The translations under genes were made by a program, and so were the position numbers. The notes under the pieces are model-generated. The model searched no databases. It saw only the letters and a list, made by a program, of their open reading frames with translations, and was not told the DNA's origin. Below are positions 9,101 through 18,700 of a stretch of 64,000 nucleotides of DNA, in pieces; the first letter of the stretch is position 1; each line of letters begins with the position of its first letter. This DNA is from Betaproteobacteria bacterium HGW-Betaproteobacteria-7 (GTDB lineage Bacteria > Pseudomonadota > Gammaproteobacteria > Burkholderiales > Rhodocyclaceae). The stretch spans positions 62,001 to 126,000 of the forward strand of contig PHCE01000014.1 in NCBI GenBank assembly GCA_002840765.1, given 5' to 3'.

Positions 9101-10507
9101 TCACGGCGAAGAAGAAGTGGGTAGCAACAGCGTAAAGCGGGTCAATCCATTGGCCGAACAAACATGAACTTCGCCGCCGTGCGCCAGAATAATTGATCGT
9201 GTGATTGCCAGTCCGAGCCCCGAGCTCTCGGTCGTCCGCTGTCGCGAACTGTCGGCCCGATAAAAACGATCGAACAGGCGTGGCAGATGCTCGGCGGCTA
9301 TCTCCCGCCCGGTGTTCTCGACTGCAACATGCATCATGTTGTCTTCACTCTGATCGATCTGCACTGTGATCGTCCCACCATCAGGCGTGTGGCGCAGCGC
9401 ATTGGAGAGCAGATTGCTGACCGCTCGGCGCAGCATCAGTCGATCTCCAATGATTTGACCACGACCGGAGAGCGACAAGGCAATCGCTTTCTCTTCGGCA
9501 AGCACGTCGTAATACTCCAGCAAATTGCCAATTTCCCCAGCCAGATCGACCGACTCCTGGGTAGGCATGATCTGCTTGTTGTCGGCCTTGGCCAGGAACA
9601 GCATGTCGGAAATGGTGCGCGACAGCCGCTCGAATTCCTCGGCATTCGACGCCAGGATGTCGCGGTAGTCGTCTTCGGAACGCACCCTGGACAGCGTAAC
9701 CTGGGTCTGGGTGAGGAGATTGCTGACCGGCGTCCGCAGTTCGTGCGCGAGGTCTGACGAAAAATCGGATAGCCGCTGGAAGGACTCCTCCAGTCGCGCC
9801 AGCATGTCGTTCAAGGTGTCGGCCAGATCAGCCAGTTCCTGGGGAATCGCCTCGGCCGGCAAACGGGTGTGCAGGTGGTTGGCGGTAATTTCGGCGGCTT
9901 GTCGTTTGATCGTCTGCAGCGGCCCCAGCCCGCTCCGGACGACAACCCAGCCGAGGAGTCCCATGGCCAGCGTTGCCAGGGCGATAAAAGCCCACAAGGT
10001 TCCCCGGAACCCGCTCATGAAGTGTTCGTGATGGGATATTTCGATGGCAACGGCGATGGTAAAGCGGGTCTTGTCATCCGGCGCCGCCGTCACCACGGCA
10101 GAAATTCCGCGCCAGGGCAGCCCTTCGGGTGCTTGCCATTTGACGACGCGGCCGGGCGTGGTCTCCGTCGGCGTATCGAGCAGTGCGGGTGGAAAGTCCA
10201 GTGCCGAGTTGGCGTACAGGACTTGCCGGTCCGGCCCAAAAACGGAAACGGCCAGGCCATGATGGCCGGTCAGCGCGTCATCGAGTTGCCGTCCCAGCGC
10301 CTCGCCATTCTGCGTTGCCGAGTCCCGCTCCAGAATGTGCCGGGTCAGCGTCATCTTTCCGGACAGTGCTTCCATGTCCTGCTCTTCAAAATGCCGTTCC
10401 ACCAGATTGCCGATAAGCAAGCCCAACAGGAACAGCACGAAGGCCGCCGCCACGGCAAACAGCAGGGTCAGGCGCAGGGTCAGCGAGCGACTCCAGGTTA
10501 GCTTCAA
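9101..10507 (-). CDS. cusS: Heavy-metal sensor histidine kinase (CusS/CopS family)
   Basis: 468-aa inner-membrane sensor. It has a first membrane helix (around residues 10-34), a periplasmic sensing domain of about 130 residues, a second helix (around 168-188, [17 protein letters not shown]), HAMP (around 190-240), HisKA with phosphoacceptor His in [15 protein letters not shown] (around 255), and HATPase with [14 protein letters not shown] and SSGLGLAI boxes. Length and layout match the heavy-metal sensor kinase family. Its ATG overlaps the cusR stop by 4 bp. With the copper genes and operators beside it, copper or silver is the likely signal (inferred). Confidence 0.93.
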   Translation of the reverse strand: MKLTWSRSLTLRLTLLFAVAAAFVLFLLGLLIGNLVERHFEEQDMEALSGKMTLTRHILERDSATQNGEALGRQLDDALTGHHGLAVSVFGPDRQVLYANSALDFPPALLDTPTETTPGRVVKWQAPEGLPWRGISAVVTAAPDDKTRFTIAVAIEISHHEHFMSGFRGTLWAFIALATLAMGLLGWVVVRSGLGPLQTIKRQAAEITANHLHTRLPAEAIPQELADLADTLNDMLARLEESFQRLSDFSSDLAHELRTPVSNLLTQTQVTLSRVRSEDDYRDILASNAEEFERLSRTISDMLFLAKADNKQIMPTQESVDLAGEIGNLLEYYDVLAEEKAIALSLSGRGQIIGDRLMLRRAVSNLLSNALRHTPDGGTITVQIDQSEDNMMHVAVENTGREIAAEHLPRLFDRFYRADSSRQRTTESSGLGLAITRSIILAHGGEVHVCSANGLTRFTLLLPTSSSP

Positions 10508-11181
10508 TCAGTCACCTCAAGAACGTAACCCATGCCCCGCACCGTGCGGATCAGCTTCGGTTCGAAGGCCTCATCGATTTTGAGGCGCAGGCGCTTGATG
10601 GCGACCTCGATGACATTGGTGTCGCTGTCGAAATTCATGTCCCAGACCTGCGAAGCAATCAGTGAGCGCGGCAGGACTTCGCCCTGTCGGCGCAGCAGCA
10701 GTTCGAGCAGGGCAAATTCCTTGGCGGTCAGGTCGATGCGTTTGCCGGCCCGGCTGACCCGACGGCGCAGCAGGTCGAGTTCGAGATCGGCGGCACGCAG
10801 ATATTCCGACTCCTTCGCCTTGCCGCCCCGTCGCAGCAAGGTCCTGACCCGGGCCAGCAGTTCGGAAAAGGCGAAGGGCTTGACCAGATAGTCATCGGCG
10901 CCGAGTTCCAGCCCCTTGACCCGGTCTTCGACCCGGTCGCGGGCGGTCAGGAAGAGGACGGGCATCTCCTTGCCGGCCCGCCGAATCCCTTGAAGCACCT
11001 GCCAGCCATCGATGCCTGGCAGCATCACATCGAGAATGGCCAGGTCGTGGGATTCAGTCAGCGCCAGATGCAGACCGTCGAGGCCATTCGCCACCAGATC
11101 GACGACAAAACCGGCTTCGACGAGCCCCTGCTTCAAATAGGTCCCGATCTTCGGTTCGTCTTCGACGACGAGTATTTTCAT
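10504..11181 (-). CDS. cusR: Heavy-metal response regulator (CusR/CopR, OmpR class)
   Basis: 225 aa. Receiver domain with acidic pocket (VVEDEPK), phosphoacceptor Asp in [10 protein letters not shown] (around residue 51), switch region FLTARD and conserved Lys in [14 protein letters not shown] (around 101). A winged-helix DNA-binding domain runs from about residue 125 to the end ([26 protein letters not shown]). It is the first gene of a cusRS operon divergent from the cytochrome gene. The inverted repeat at 11246-11263 in the shared upstream region is its likely operator and may allow autoregulation. Confidence 0.94.
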   Translation of the reverse strand: MKILVVEDEPKIGTYLKQGLVEAGFVVDLVANGLDGLHLALTESHDLAILDVMLPGIDGWQVLQGIRRAGKEMPVLFLTARDRVEDRVKGLELGADDYLVKPFAFSELLARVRTLLRRGGKAKESEYLRAADLELDLLRRRVSRAGKRIDLTAKEFALLELLLRRQGEVLPRSLIASQVWDMNFDSDTNVIEVAIKRLRLKIDEAFEPKLIRTVRGMGYVLEVTD

Positions 11182-11245
11182 GGCTCTGCATCAAGAAATG
11201 GGGATTGAAGTCGCATTTTCCGCCGTTTTACCGGTCAAACGAAGA

Positions 11246-11263
11246 GATTACGAAAATGTAATC
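11246..11263. promoter_or_regulatory. Probable CusR box 1 (GATTAC-N6-GTAATC)
   Basis: A perfect 6-bp inverted repeat GATTACGAAAATGTAATC in the 153-bp divergent region between cusR and the cytochrome gene. A second copy lies at 12002-12019. Both are followed by a similar tract containing (G/C)CAGTCA and CTGTTGGTC, then a weak -10-like element (AATACC), placing the site about 50-55 bp before the likely transcript start. That spacing is typical of OmpR-class activators of copper operons. Binding is inferred. Confidence 0.75.
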
Positions 11264-11334
11264 CGCCAGTCATCCGGCTGTTGGTCTGGCGAAAATACCA
11301 TCGCCAGCCTCGGGCATTCCCACGGAGACATTCC

Positions 11335-11994
11335 ATGAACAAAGTATTGCTCGGCGTTTTGGCGACCCTCGCTCTCGGCGCGGCGAGCGTCGCCACCATT
11401 GCCGCCAGCGGCATCGTGGCGGTCGGCGCCGATACGCCGCATCATCCGGTTGTCCTTGGTGTGCTGGAATTTACCCGGGAGCGCGCCATCGCCGGCCACA
11501 GCGCCGGGATTCAGGCGCCAGCAGATCTCGACACCCCCGAACGCATCCGGCGCGGGGCAGGAAACTACGCGGCCATGTGCGTCGATTGCCATCTGGCCCC
11601 GGCATTGCCGGACTCGGAAATCCGCAAGGGTCTCTACCCGAAGCCGCCCAACCTTGCTGCCGGGGTTCAAGGCTCCGGCGCCAGGCGCGACGCAGCGCGC
11701 GATTTCTGGATCATCAAGCATGGCATCAAGGCCTCGGGCATGCCGGCCTGGTCGAAGGGCGGGATGGACGACGAAGCCATCTGGGATCTGGCGGCCTTTG
11801 TGCAAACCATGCCCGGCCTCTCAAAGACTGCCTACGCTCAGTTGGTGGCCACCAGCGACGGCCATGTCCACGGTGGCATGGACGGCCACGACGCGCGTCC
11901 GGCGGCAGGGGCAGCGGGCGCGCCAAAGCCCACCGTTTCGCCCACGGCCGGGCACGTTCATGATGGTCACGAGCACGGCGCCCACCCGCATTAA
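11335..11994 (+). CDS. Membrane-exported c-type cytochrome with His-rich C-terminus
   Basis: 219 aa from ATG at 11335 (GGAGA upstream); the ORF track start at 11281 is too early. It has an N-terminal signal or anchor (LLGVLATLALGAASVATIAASG), a single haem c site CVDCH (around residue 83), and a cytochrome domain with likely distal Met in KASGMPAWS (around 140). The last 45 residues are low-complexity and His-rich (HVHGGMDGHD, HVHDGHEHGAHPH), suggesting metal binding. It is divergent from cusRS, with a CusR-type box upstream, so copper-induced expression is likely. Function unknown: it may be a redox partner for periplasmic Cu(I)/Cu(II) conversion. Confidence 0.88.
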   Translation: MNKVLLGVLATLALGAASVATIAASGIVAVGADTPHHPVVLGVLEFTRERAIAGHSAGIQAPADLDTPERIRRGAGNYAAMCVDCHLAPALPDSEIRKGLYPKPPNLAAGVQGSGARRDAARDFWIIKHGIKASGMPAWSKGGMDDEAIWDLAAFVQTMPGLSKTAYAQLVATSDGHVHGGMDGHDARPAAGAAGAPKPTVSPTAGHVHDGHEHGAHPH

Positions 11995-12001
11995 GCCCGA
12001 A

Positions 12002-12019
12002 GATTACAAAAATGTAATT
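12002..12019. promoter_or_regulatory. Probable CusR box 2 (GATTAC-N6-GTAATT)
   Basis: GATTACAAAAATGTAATT matches box 1 at 16 of 18 positions and starts 7 bp after the cytochrome stop, upstream of the DUF411-cusFCBA run. The following bases (GGCAGTCA, CTGTTGGTC) also align with those after box 1. A CATACT -10-like element lies at 12052-12057. It probably drives the whole downstream copper operon. Confidence 0.75.
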
Positions 12020-12088
12020 TGGCAGTCAGCTTCCTGTTGGTCGCCCCACGACATACTGCCCCCACTCGAACGCCCAAGGAGTCTGTCC

Positions 12089-12529
12089 ATGTCGAAGTCC
12101 GTCGCTGTTTCTCTGACTGTATTTGCCCTCGCTGCAGGCCTTGCCTTGCCCGCATCAGCTGGCGAAGTGATGGATGTATATAAGAGCCCCTACTGCGGTT
12201 GCTGCGGCAAGTGGATTGATCACGTCAAGGCGGCCGGGTTCGAAGTGCGCACCCACGAAGTCAACGACGTGCCGGCTGCCCGCCAGCGCCTCGGCATGCC
12301 CGAGCGCCTCGGGTCCTGCCATACGGCAAAAGTCGCTGGCTACCTCGTCGAAGGCCATGTCCCCGCCACCGATATTCAACGACTGCTCAAGGAAAAACCG
12401 CCGGCGCTCGGCCTGGCTGTGCCAGCCATGCCTCCGGGTTCGCCGGGCATGGAGAGCCCCAGGCCGGTGCCTTACGACACGCTGCTCGTGCAGACGGATG
12501 GCAAGACCAGCGTCTATGCCCGGCACTAG
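12089..12529 (+). CDS. DUF411 metal-binding periplasmic protein
   Basis: 146 aa from ATG at 12089, with AAGGAG 8-9 bp upstream. It has a signal peptide (VSLTVFALAAGLALPASA), then the DUF411 core: YKSPYCGCCGKWIDHVKAAG, a thioredoxin-like CxxC site, and later RLGSCHTAKVAGYLVEGHVPA. DUF411 proteins are periplasmic and frequently sit in copper-resistance operons. The C-terminus (LLVQTDGKTSVY) is typical. It is probably the first gene of the CusR-controlled operon. Role inferred: binding or reduction of copper in the periplasm. Confidence 0.88.
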   Translation: MSKSVAVSLTVFALAAGLALPASAGEVMDVYKSPYCGCCGKWIDHVKAAGFEVRTHEVNDVPAARQRLGMPERLGSCHTAKVAGYLVEGHVPATDIQRLLKEKPPALGLAVPAMPPGSPGMESPRPVPYDTLLVQTDGKTSVYARH

Positions 12530-12568
12530 TTGTTTCGCCTAAGCCTATTCAATCACTCAGGAGTTCTC

Positions 12569-12922
12569 ATGAAAACTGCTATCACCGTCGCCGCCATCGC
12601 GCTTATCGCCGCCGTCAACACGCCGGCCATCGCTGAAACCGGGCACCATGGCATGAATCATGGTGCGGCCATGCAGCACGACGCCGGCCAGCCCATGGCC
12701 AAAATGTCGGAAGGCACGGTCAAGAAGGTGGATAAGGCCGGCCGCAAGATCACCATTGCCCATGGCCCGCTGGCCAATCTCAAAATGCCGCCGATGACCA
12801 TGACCTTCGACGTCCAGGACAAGGTTGTCATCGACCAGGTCAAGCCCGGGGACAAGATCCGCTTTATCGCCAACGACGTGGCTGGCGCGCTGACGGTGAC
12901 CCAGCTGGAAAACGCGAAGTAA
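12569..12922 (+). CDS. cusF: CusF-like periplasmic copper-binding protein
   Basis: 117 aa from ATG at 12569 (CAGGAG upstream). Signal peptide of about 22 residues, a short His/Met segment (HHGMNHGAAMQHD), then the CusF OB-fold domain: GTVKKVDKAGRKITIAHGPL, Met/Trp-site region LKMPPMTMTFDV, and VKPGDKIRFIAND. CusF proteins hand Cu(I)/Ag(I) to the CusCBA pump. The usual Trp capping the metal site in E. coli CusF is not obvious here; LKMPPMTM supplies the Met ligands. It lies 21 bp before cusC. Confidence 0.9.
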   Translation: MKTAITVAAIALIAAVNTPAIAETGHHGMNHGAAMQHDAGQPMAKMSEGTVKKVDKAGRKITIAHGPLANLKMPPMTMTFDVQDKVVIDQVKPGDKIRFIANDVAGALTVTQLENAK

Positions 12923-12943
12923 GACGACAGAGAGGCCGCAGTG

Positions 12944-14245
12944 ATGGATCCCCGCCGGACCGACTCAGGAAAAACCCCGTGGCGTCTTGCCGCCCTCGCC
13001 GCCTCGCTGGTGCTCTGGATGCAGCCCGGGCTGGCGGCTGAGGATGCTCCGGGACGGACGGTCGAAGAACTGTTGGCCTATGCCCGCGAGCACAATCCGG
13101 ATTTGCGGGTTCGCCGCCTCGACGCCCTGGCCTTGCATGAACGGGTTGGGCCGGCATCGGCTCTGCCCGATCCCCGTTTTCAGGTCGAGTTGATGGATTT
13201 CAACAATGCCATGACGCCGGGAAAATCCGCCTCGCTGCTGCCGGGATCGGTGGGAACCACGCGCTACCGGGCCATTCAGGCGCTGCCCTTCCCGGGCAAG
13301 CGCGGCCTGCGCGGCGAGGTCGCCGAGGCGCTGGCCGGCCAGGCCGACACCGCGCACGACACGGCCCGCCTCGAGCTGGAAGGAAAAATCAAGGTCGCCT
13401 TTGCCCGCCATTTTCAGGCAGTCGGCCAGATGCGTATCCTCAGCGAAACGCTGCAGCTGGTCGATGCGCTGGAGCGCCTGGTGGTGAACCGCTACAGCGT
13501 CGGCCTCGTGCCGCAGCAGGATGCGGTGCGGGCCCAGAGCGAGAGCACCAGCCTCAAGGTCGATCTGGTCGAAAGCCAACGGCGCCGGCGGGAGGCGGCG
13601 GCGACGCTCAATGCCTTGCTGCCCCGCGCTGCCGATGCGCCGCTGGCCGAGCCGGTGCGCCTGATGGTGCCGCCGAGCAGCCGAACCTTGGCGCAGCTCT
13701 ATGCGCAGGCCCGGGAAATCTCCCCCGACCTGAGCCGGGAACGTCTCGGTGTCAGCGCCGCCGAAAAGACCAAGGATCTGGTTTATTTGAATCGCTACCC
13801 CGACTTCGGCCTGGCGCTGACCAACAACCGTCCCCGCTCGGACATGATCGGTCCCGAAACATGGGACTTAATGGTCGAAGTCAATATTCCCCTGCAGCAG
13901 TCGTCGCGCCGGGCGCAGGAGCGGGAAGCCGGCTACCGGCTGGAGGCTGCCCGCGAGCGGGTCGCCGCCGCCGAGGCACGCCTCAACGGGCGGCTTGGCG
14001 AGACGCTGGCCGGCTTCAATGCCAGCGTGGACAAGGCGCGACTGTTGCGCGACACCCTTTTGCCGCAAGCCCGGGCGACGCTCGACTCGGCACAGGCCGG
14101 CTATGAAAGCGGCCGGGTCAATTTCAATACCCTGATCGAGGCCGAACGGCAGATTCTGCGCACCCGGCTGGCCCTGCTCGACGCCGAGGTCGAAGCCAGC
14201 GTCCGTCAGGCCGAACTGGAACAACTGGCAGGAGCCCCTTTGTGA
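12944..14245 (+). CDS. cusC: CusC-type outer-membrane efflux channel
   Basis: 433 aa from ATG at 12944; a GTG just before it is an alternative. Signal peptide LAALAASLVLWMQPGLAA, then two OEP repeats of long helices (for example VEELLAYAREHNPDLRVRRL and LYAQAREISPDLSRERLGV), the hallmark of TolC-family channels. The stop overlaps the GTG start of cusB (TGTGA). It forms the outer-membrane duct of the copper/silver pump. Confidence 0.9.
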   Translation: MDPRRTDSGKTPWRLAALAASLVLWMQPGLAAEDAPGRTVEELLAYAREHNPDLRVRRLDALALHERVGPASALPDPRFQVELMDFNNAMTPGKSASLLPGSVGTTRYRAIQALPFPGKRGLRGEVAEALAGQADTAHDTARLELEGKIKVAFARHFQAVGQMRILSETLQLVDALERLVVNRYSVGLVPQQDAVRAQSESTSLKVDLVESQRRRREAAATLNALLPRAADAPLAEPVRLMVPPSSRTLAQLYAQAREISPDLSRERLGVSAAEKTKDLVYLNRYPDFGLALTNNRPRSDMIGPETWDLMVEVNIPLQQSSRRAQEREAGYRLEAARERVAAAEARLNGRLGETLAGFNASVDKARLLRDTLLPQARATLDSAQAGYESGRVNFNTLIEAERQILRTRLALLDAEVEASVRQAELEQLAGAPL

Positions 14246-15765
14246 ACAAGTCGTCCCTCGCTTTATCCCTGCTTGGCGTTGCGCTGCTCGCCGCCTTCGG
14301 CGGTTATCTGGCCGGCCAGCGCCACGACCAGGGCGATGCCGCGTTACCCGCCGCCAGCGGCAGCCCGGTCGCCGAGACCGGCAAGGCGGAACGCAAGCTG
14401 CTCTATTACCGCAACCCCATGGGCTTGCCCGATACCTCGCCGACACCGAAAAAAGACTCGATGGGCATGGATTACATCGCCGTCTATGAGGGTGACGAAC
14501 CGGATGGCGAAGGCGCCGTCAAGGTCAGCCCGGCCCGTTTGCAGACGCTGGGCGTCAAGACGGCCAGGGCCGAAATGGCGGTACTCGACGCCGCCGTGCG
14601 GGCAGTCGGCCGGGTGGAAATCAACGAACGGCTGATCCATGACGTGGCGCCGCGCTTCGAGGGCTGGATCGAGCGCCTCTACGTCAATGCCAGCGGCGAC
14701 CCGGTCAAGCGTGGGCAGCCACTATTCTCCGTCTATAGCCCGGAACTGGTCTCGGCCCAGAAGGAACTGGCCATCGCCCAGTCACTCAAGCTCGATGCGC
14801 CGGGCGCCGACCCGGCCGCCCGCCAGGCCGCGCAACGTCTGGCCGAAGCAGCGCGCGAACGCCTGGCCAACTGGCAGATGGCAGCCCCCGCCGGCCAAGC
14901 GAACAGCCGCGTGACCTTCACCTCGCCGGCCGCCGGCATCGTCCTCGACAAGAAGGCCGTCGAAGGCATGCGCTTCGCGCCGGGCACGGCGATCTACCGC
15001 ATCGCCGACCTGTCGACGGTATGGGTCATTGCCGACGTTTATGAACAGGATCTGCAGCGGGTCAAGGTCGGCGAGACGGCGATGGTCGACATCGACGCCT
15101 TTCCCGGCCGCCACTTCGAAGCCAAGGTGAGTTACCTCTATCCGACCCTCAACGCGGCGACGCGGACAACGCCGGTACGCCTCGAATTGCCGAACAAGGA
15201 CGGCTTGCTGCGGCCGGGCATGTTCGCCCACGTCGAGTTGGCGACCGCCGGCCAGACGCCACGGCTGACCGTCCCCAAGTCGGCACTGATCGATACCGGT
15301 GAGCGCCAGGTCGTCCTGCGCGTGGCCGGCGAAGGCAAGTTCCAGCCGCAAGCGGTCAAGGTCGGCCGGCGTGGACAGGATGCCGTGGAAATTCTCGAAG
15401 GCCTGGAAGACGGCGCCGAGGTGGTGGTCGCCGCCAATTTCCTGATCGATGCCGAGAGCAACCTCAAGGCGGCGCTGTCGACCTTCACCGATCCTCAAAC
15501 GCCGCCTGCTGCGAAAAGTTATTCGGCGATGGGGTCGATTGTTACGGTCGACGCCGCAAATAGCTCAATTTCGCTGAAACACGAGCCGATTCCTGCCTTG
15601 CAATGGCCGGCGATGACCATGGATTTCGGCCTCGCCGAGCCGGCCATGGCCAAGGGCCTGCTACCCGGCCAGCCGGTGCATTTCAGTTTCGAGGATCGGG
15701 GCAATGGCGAATTCGTCATCACCGGCTTCGAGAAAATGCCGGCCGCCGGCCACGAAGGGCATTGA
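14242..15765 (+). CDS. cusB: CusB-type adaptor with HMBD and CusF-like C-terminal domain
   Basis: 507 aa starting at GTG 14242 with AGGAG 8 bp upstream, overlapping the cusC stop. N-terminal membrane anchor (ALSLLGVALLAAFGGYLAG), then a heavy-metal-binding domain (YYRNPMGLPDTSPTPKKDSM, GMDYIAVY). The adaptor core runs from about residue 100 to 410, and a CusF-like domain at about 420-500 carries WPAMTMDFGLAEPAMAKGLL. The tail is AAGHEGH. The fused CusF domain probably supplies Cu(I)/Ag(I) directly to CusA. Length exceeds E. coli CusB (about 407 aa) by that extra domain. Confidence 0.93.
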   Translation: MNKSSLALSLLGVALLAAFGGYLAGQRHDQGDAALPAASGSPVAETGKAERKLLYYRNPMGLPDTSPTPKKDSMGMDYIAVYEGDEPDGEGAVKVSPARLQTLGVKTARAEMAVLDAAVRAVGRVEINERLIHDVAPRFEGWIERLYVNASGDPVKRGQPLFSVYSPELVSAQKELAIAQSLKLDAPGADPAARQAAQRLAEAARERLANWQMAAPAGQANSRVTFTSPAAGIVLDKKAVEGMRFAPGTAIYRIADLSTVWVIADVYEQDLQRVKVGETAMVDIDAFPGRHFEAKVSYLYPTLNAATRTTPVRLELPNKDGLLRPGMFAHVELATAGQTPRLTVPKSALIDTGERQVVLRVAGEGKFQPQAVKVGRRGQDAVEILEGLEDGAEVVVAANFLIDAESNLKAALSTFTDPQTPPAAKSYSAMGSIVTVDAANSSISLKHEPIPALQWPAMTMDFGLAEPAMAKGLLPGQPVHFSFEDRGNGEFVITGFEKMPAAGHEGH

Positions 15766-15766
15766 A

Positions 15767-18700
15767 ATGCTCGGCAAACTGATTGAATGGTCGGCCCGCA
15801 ATGCATTCATCGTCTTGCTCGTCACCCTCGGCCTGGTCGGTGGCGGCATCTACGCGGTCAAGCACACGCCGCTCGATGCGCTGCCCGATCTGTCCGACGT
15901 CCAGGTCATCGTCTACACGCCCTATGCCGGCCAGGCCCCACAGGTGGTCGAGGATCAGGTCACCTACCCGCTGACCACGGCCATGCTCGCCGTGCCCAAG
16001 GCCAAGGTTGTGCGCGGCTTTTCGATGTTCGGCGCCTCCTACGTCTATGTGATTTTCGAGGACGGCACCGACATCTACTGGGCGCGTTCGCGCGTCCTGG
16101 AATATCTCAGTTCGGCCCAGGGCAATCTGCCGGCCGGGGTCAGTCCGCAACTCGGCCCGGATGCCACCGGCGTCGGCTGGGTCTTCCAGTACGCCCTGAC
16201 CGGCAAGGACCAGTCGCTGGCCGATTTGCGCAGCGTCCAGGACTGGTACGTCCGTTACCAACTGACCAAGGCCGGCGGTGTTGCCGAAGTGGCCAGCGTC
16301 GGCGGCTTCGTCAAGGAATACCAGGTGACGGTCGATCCGCACCGCCTGGCGACCTATGGCATCCCGTTGAATCGCCTGACCCAGGTCATCCGCGAATCGA
16401 ACCGCGATGTCGGCGGCCGGGTCGTCGAATTGGCCGAGAAGGAATTCATGGTCCGCGGCCTCGGTTACCTGAAGGGCATCGAGGATATCGAAACGCTCGT
16501 CCTCAAAAGCGACGGCGGCACGCCGGTACTGGTTCGCGATGTCGGCAGGGTCGAGCTGGTGCCGGCCAGTCGACGCGGCATCACCGAGCTGAACGGCGAA
16601 GGCGAAGTGGTTTCCGGCATTGTCATGGCCCGCTTTGGCCAGAATGCGCTGGATGTCATCGCCAACGTCAAGGCCAAGATCGAGGAACTGAAAAGCGGCC
16701 TGCCCAGCGGTACGGAAATCGTCGCCGTCTATGACCGTTCGACCCTGATCGAGCGCGCCATCGCCAATCTGCAATGGACGCTGTTCGAGGAAAGCCTGAT
16801 TGTCGCGGCCGTCTGCATCATCTTCCTGATGCACGTGCGCAGCGCGCTGGTCGCCATCCTGACCCTGCCGATCGGCATTCTGATCGCCTTCATCGCCATG
16901 CGCTCGCTGGACATGGGCAGCAACATCATGAGCCTGGGCGGCATTGCCATCGCCATCGGGGCGATGGTCGACGCCGCCATCGTGATGATCGAGAACGCCC
17001 ACAAACGGCTCGAACACCTGCCGCCCGACGCCACCCAGGCCGAGCGCGGCGCGACCATGATCAAGGCCTGCAAGGAAGTCGGTCCGGCCCTGTTCTTTTC
17101 GCTGCTCATCATCACCGTCTCCTTCCTGCCGGTATTCACGCTGGAAGGGCAGGAAGGCCGCCTGTTCAGCCCGCTTGCTTTCACCAAGACCTTCGCCATG
17201 GCCGGCGCAGCGCTACTCTCGGTAACGTTGGTGCCGGTGCTGATGATGTTCTTCATTCGCGGGCGCATCATGCCGGAGCAGAAAAATCCGGTGAATCGCT
17301 TCCTGATCTGGGCTTACCGGCCGATCATCCAGTGGGTGATGCGCCACAAGCCGCTGACCCTGATCCTGGCGCTGGTTTCAATGTTGGTCACCATCATTCC
17401 GGCCCGCCAGATCGGCTCGGAGTTCATGCCGACCCTGAACGAAGGCGCGCTGTTCTACATGCCGGCGTCGTTGCCCGGCATGTCGGTGACCGAAGCGGGG
17501 CGGCTGTTGCAGACCACCGACCGCATCATCAAGACCTTCCCCGAGGTCGAGTCGGTCTATGGCAAAGCGGGTCGCGCCGCGACGGCGACCGACCCGGCGC
17601 CGATGGAAATGTTCGAGACGGTGATCAACCTCAAGCCGGAAAAGGAATGGCGACCGGGCATGACCGTCGACAAACTGGTCGCCGAGATGGATGCAGCGCT
17701 CAAATTCCCCGGTGTCGCCAACTCGTGGACGATGCCGATCAAGGCGCGCATCGACATGCTGTCGACTGGCATCCGCACGCCAGTCGGCGTCAAGGTCTTT
17801 GGCAAGGACCTGGGTGAGATCGAGAAACTGGCCCGCCAGATCGAGCAGGCCGTGAAAACCGTGCCGGGCACGTCGAGCGCCTACGCCGAACGGGTGACCG
17901 GCGGCTATTACCTCGACATCACCCCACGGCGCGAGCAACTGGCCCGCTACGGCATTACCGTCGGCGATTTTCAGCAGGTGGTGGCAACAGCACTCGGCGG
18001 CGCCCCGGTGACCACGGCCGTCGAAGGGCTGGAGCGCTACAACATCACCGTGCGCTACCCACGCGCCCTGCGTGAAGACCCGCAAAGCATCGCCAACGAA
18101 GTATTCATTCCGAGCAGCCTGGGCATGATCCCCCTCGGCCAATTGGCCAAGGTCGAGTTGCGTAATGGCCCGCCCGGCATCAAGACCGAAAATTCGCTGC
18201 TCGCCGCCTATGTTTTCGTGGACATCCGCGACCGCGACGTCGGCTCCTACGTCAAGGACGCGCAGAAGGCCGTCAGCGAAAAGGTCATTTTCCCGTCAGG
18301 CTACTATGCCACCTGGTCCGGCCAGTTCGAGTACATGGAGCGCGCCAAGGCCAAGCTGGCGGTGGTCGTACCGCTGACACTGCTGATCATTTTTGTCCTG
18401 CTCTATCTCAATTTCCGGCGCCTTACCGAAACCCTGATCGTCATGCTCTCGGTGCCCTTCGCGCTGGTCGGCGGCATCTGGCTGATGTGGTGGCTGGGCT
18501 ACAACATGAGCGTCGCCGTCGCCGTTGGTTTCATCGCGCTGGCCGGCGTCGCGGCAGAGACCGGGGTGGTCATGCTGATTTATCTCGACCAGGCCTGGCG
18601 CGAGCTGTGCGCTACCAGACAGAGCGAAAACAAAATCCCGACTACGCTAGATCTTTACCACGCAATCATGGAAGGCGCCGTCGAGCGGGTGCGCCCGAAG

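Noticed and set aside
15719-17017. 432-aa minus-strand ORF within cusA
   Set aside because: Antisense shadow of intact CusA; no independent start signal or motif.
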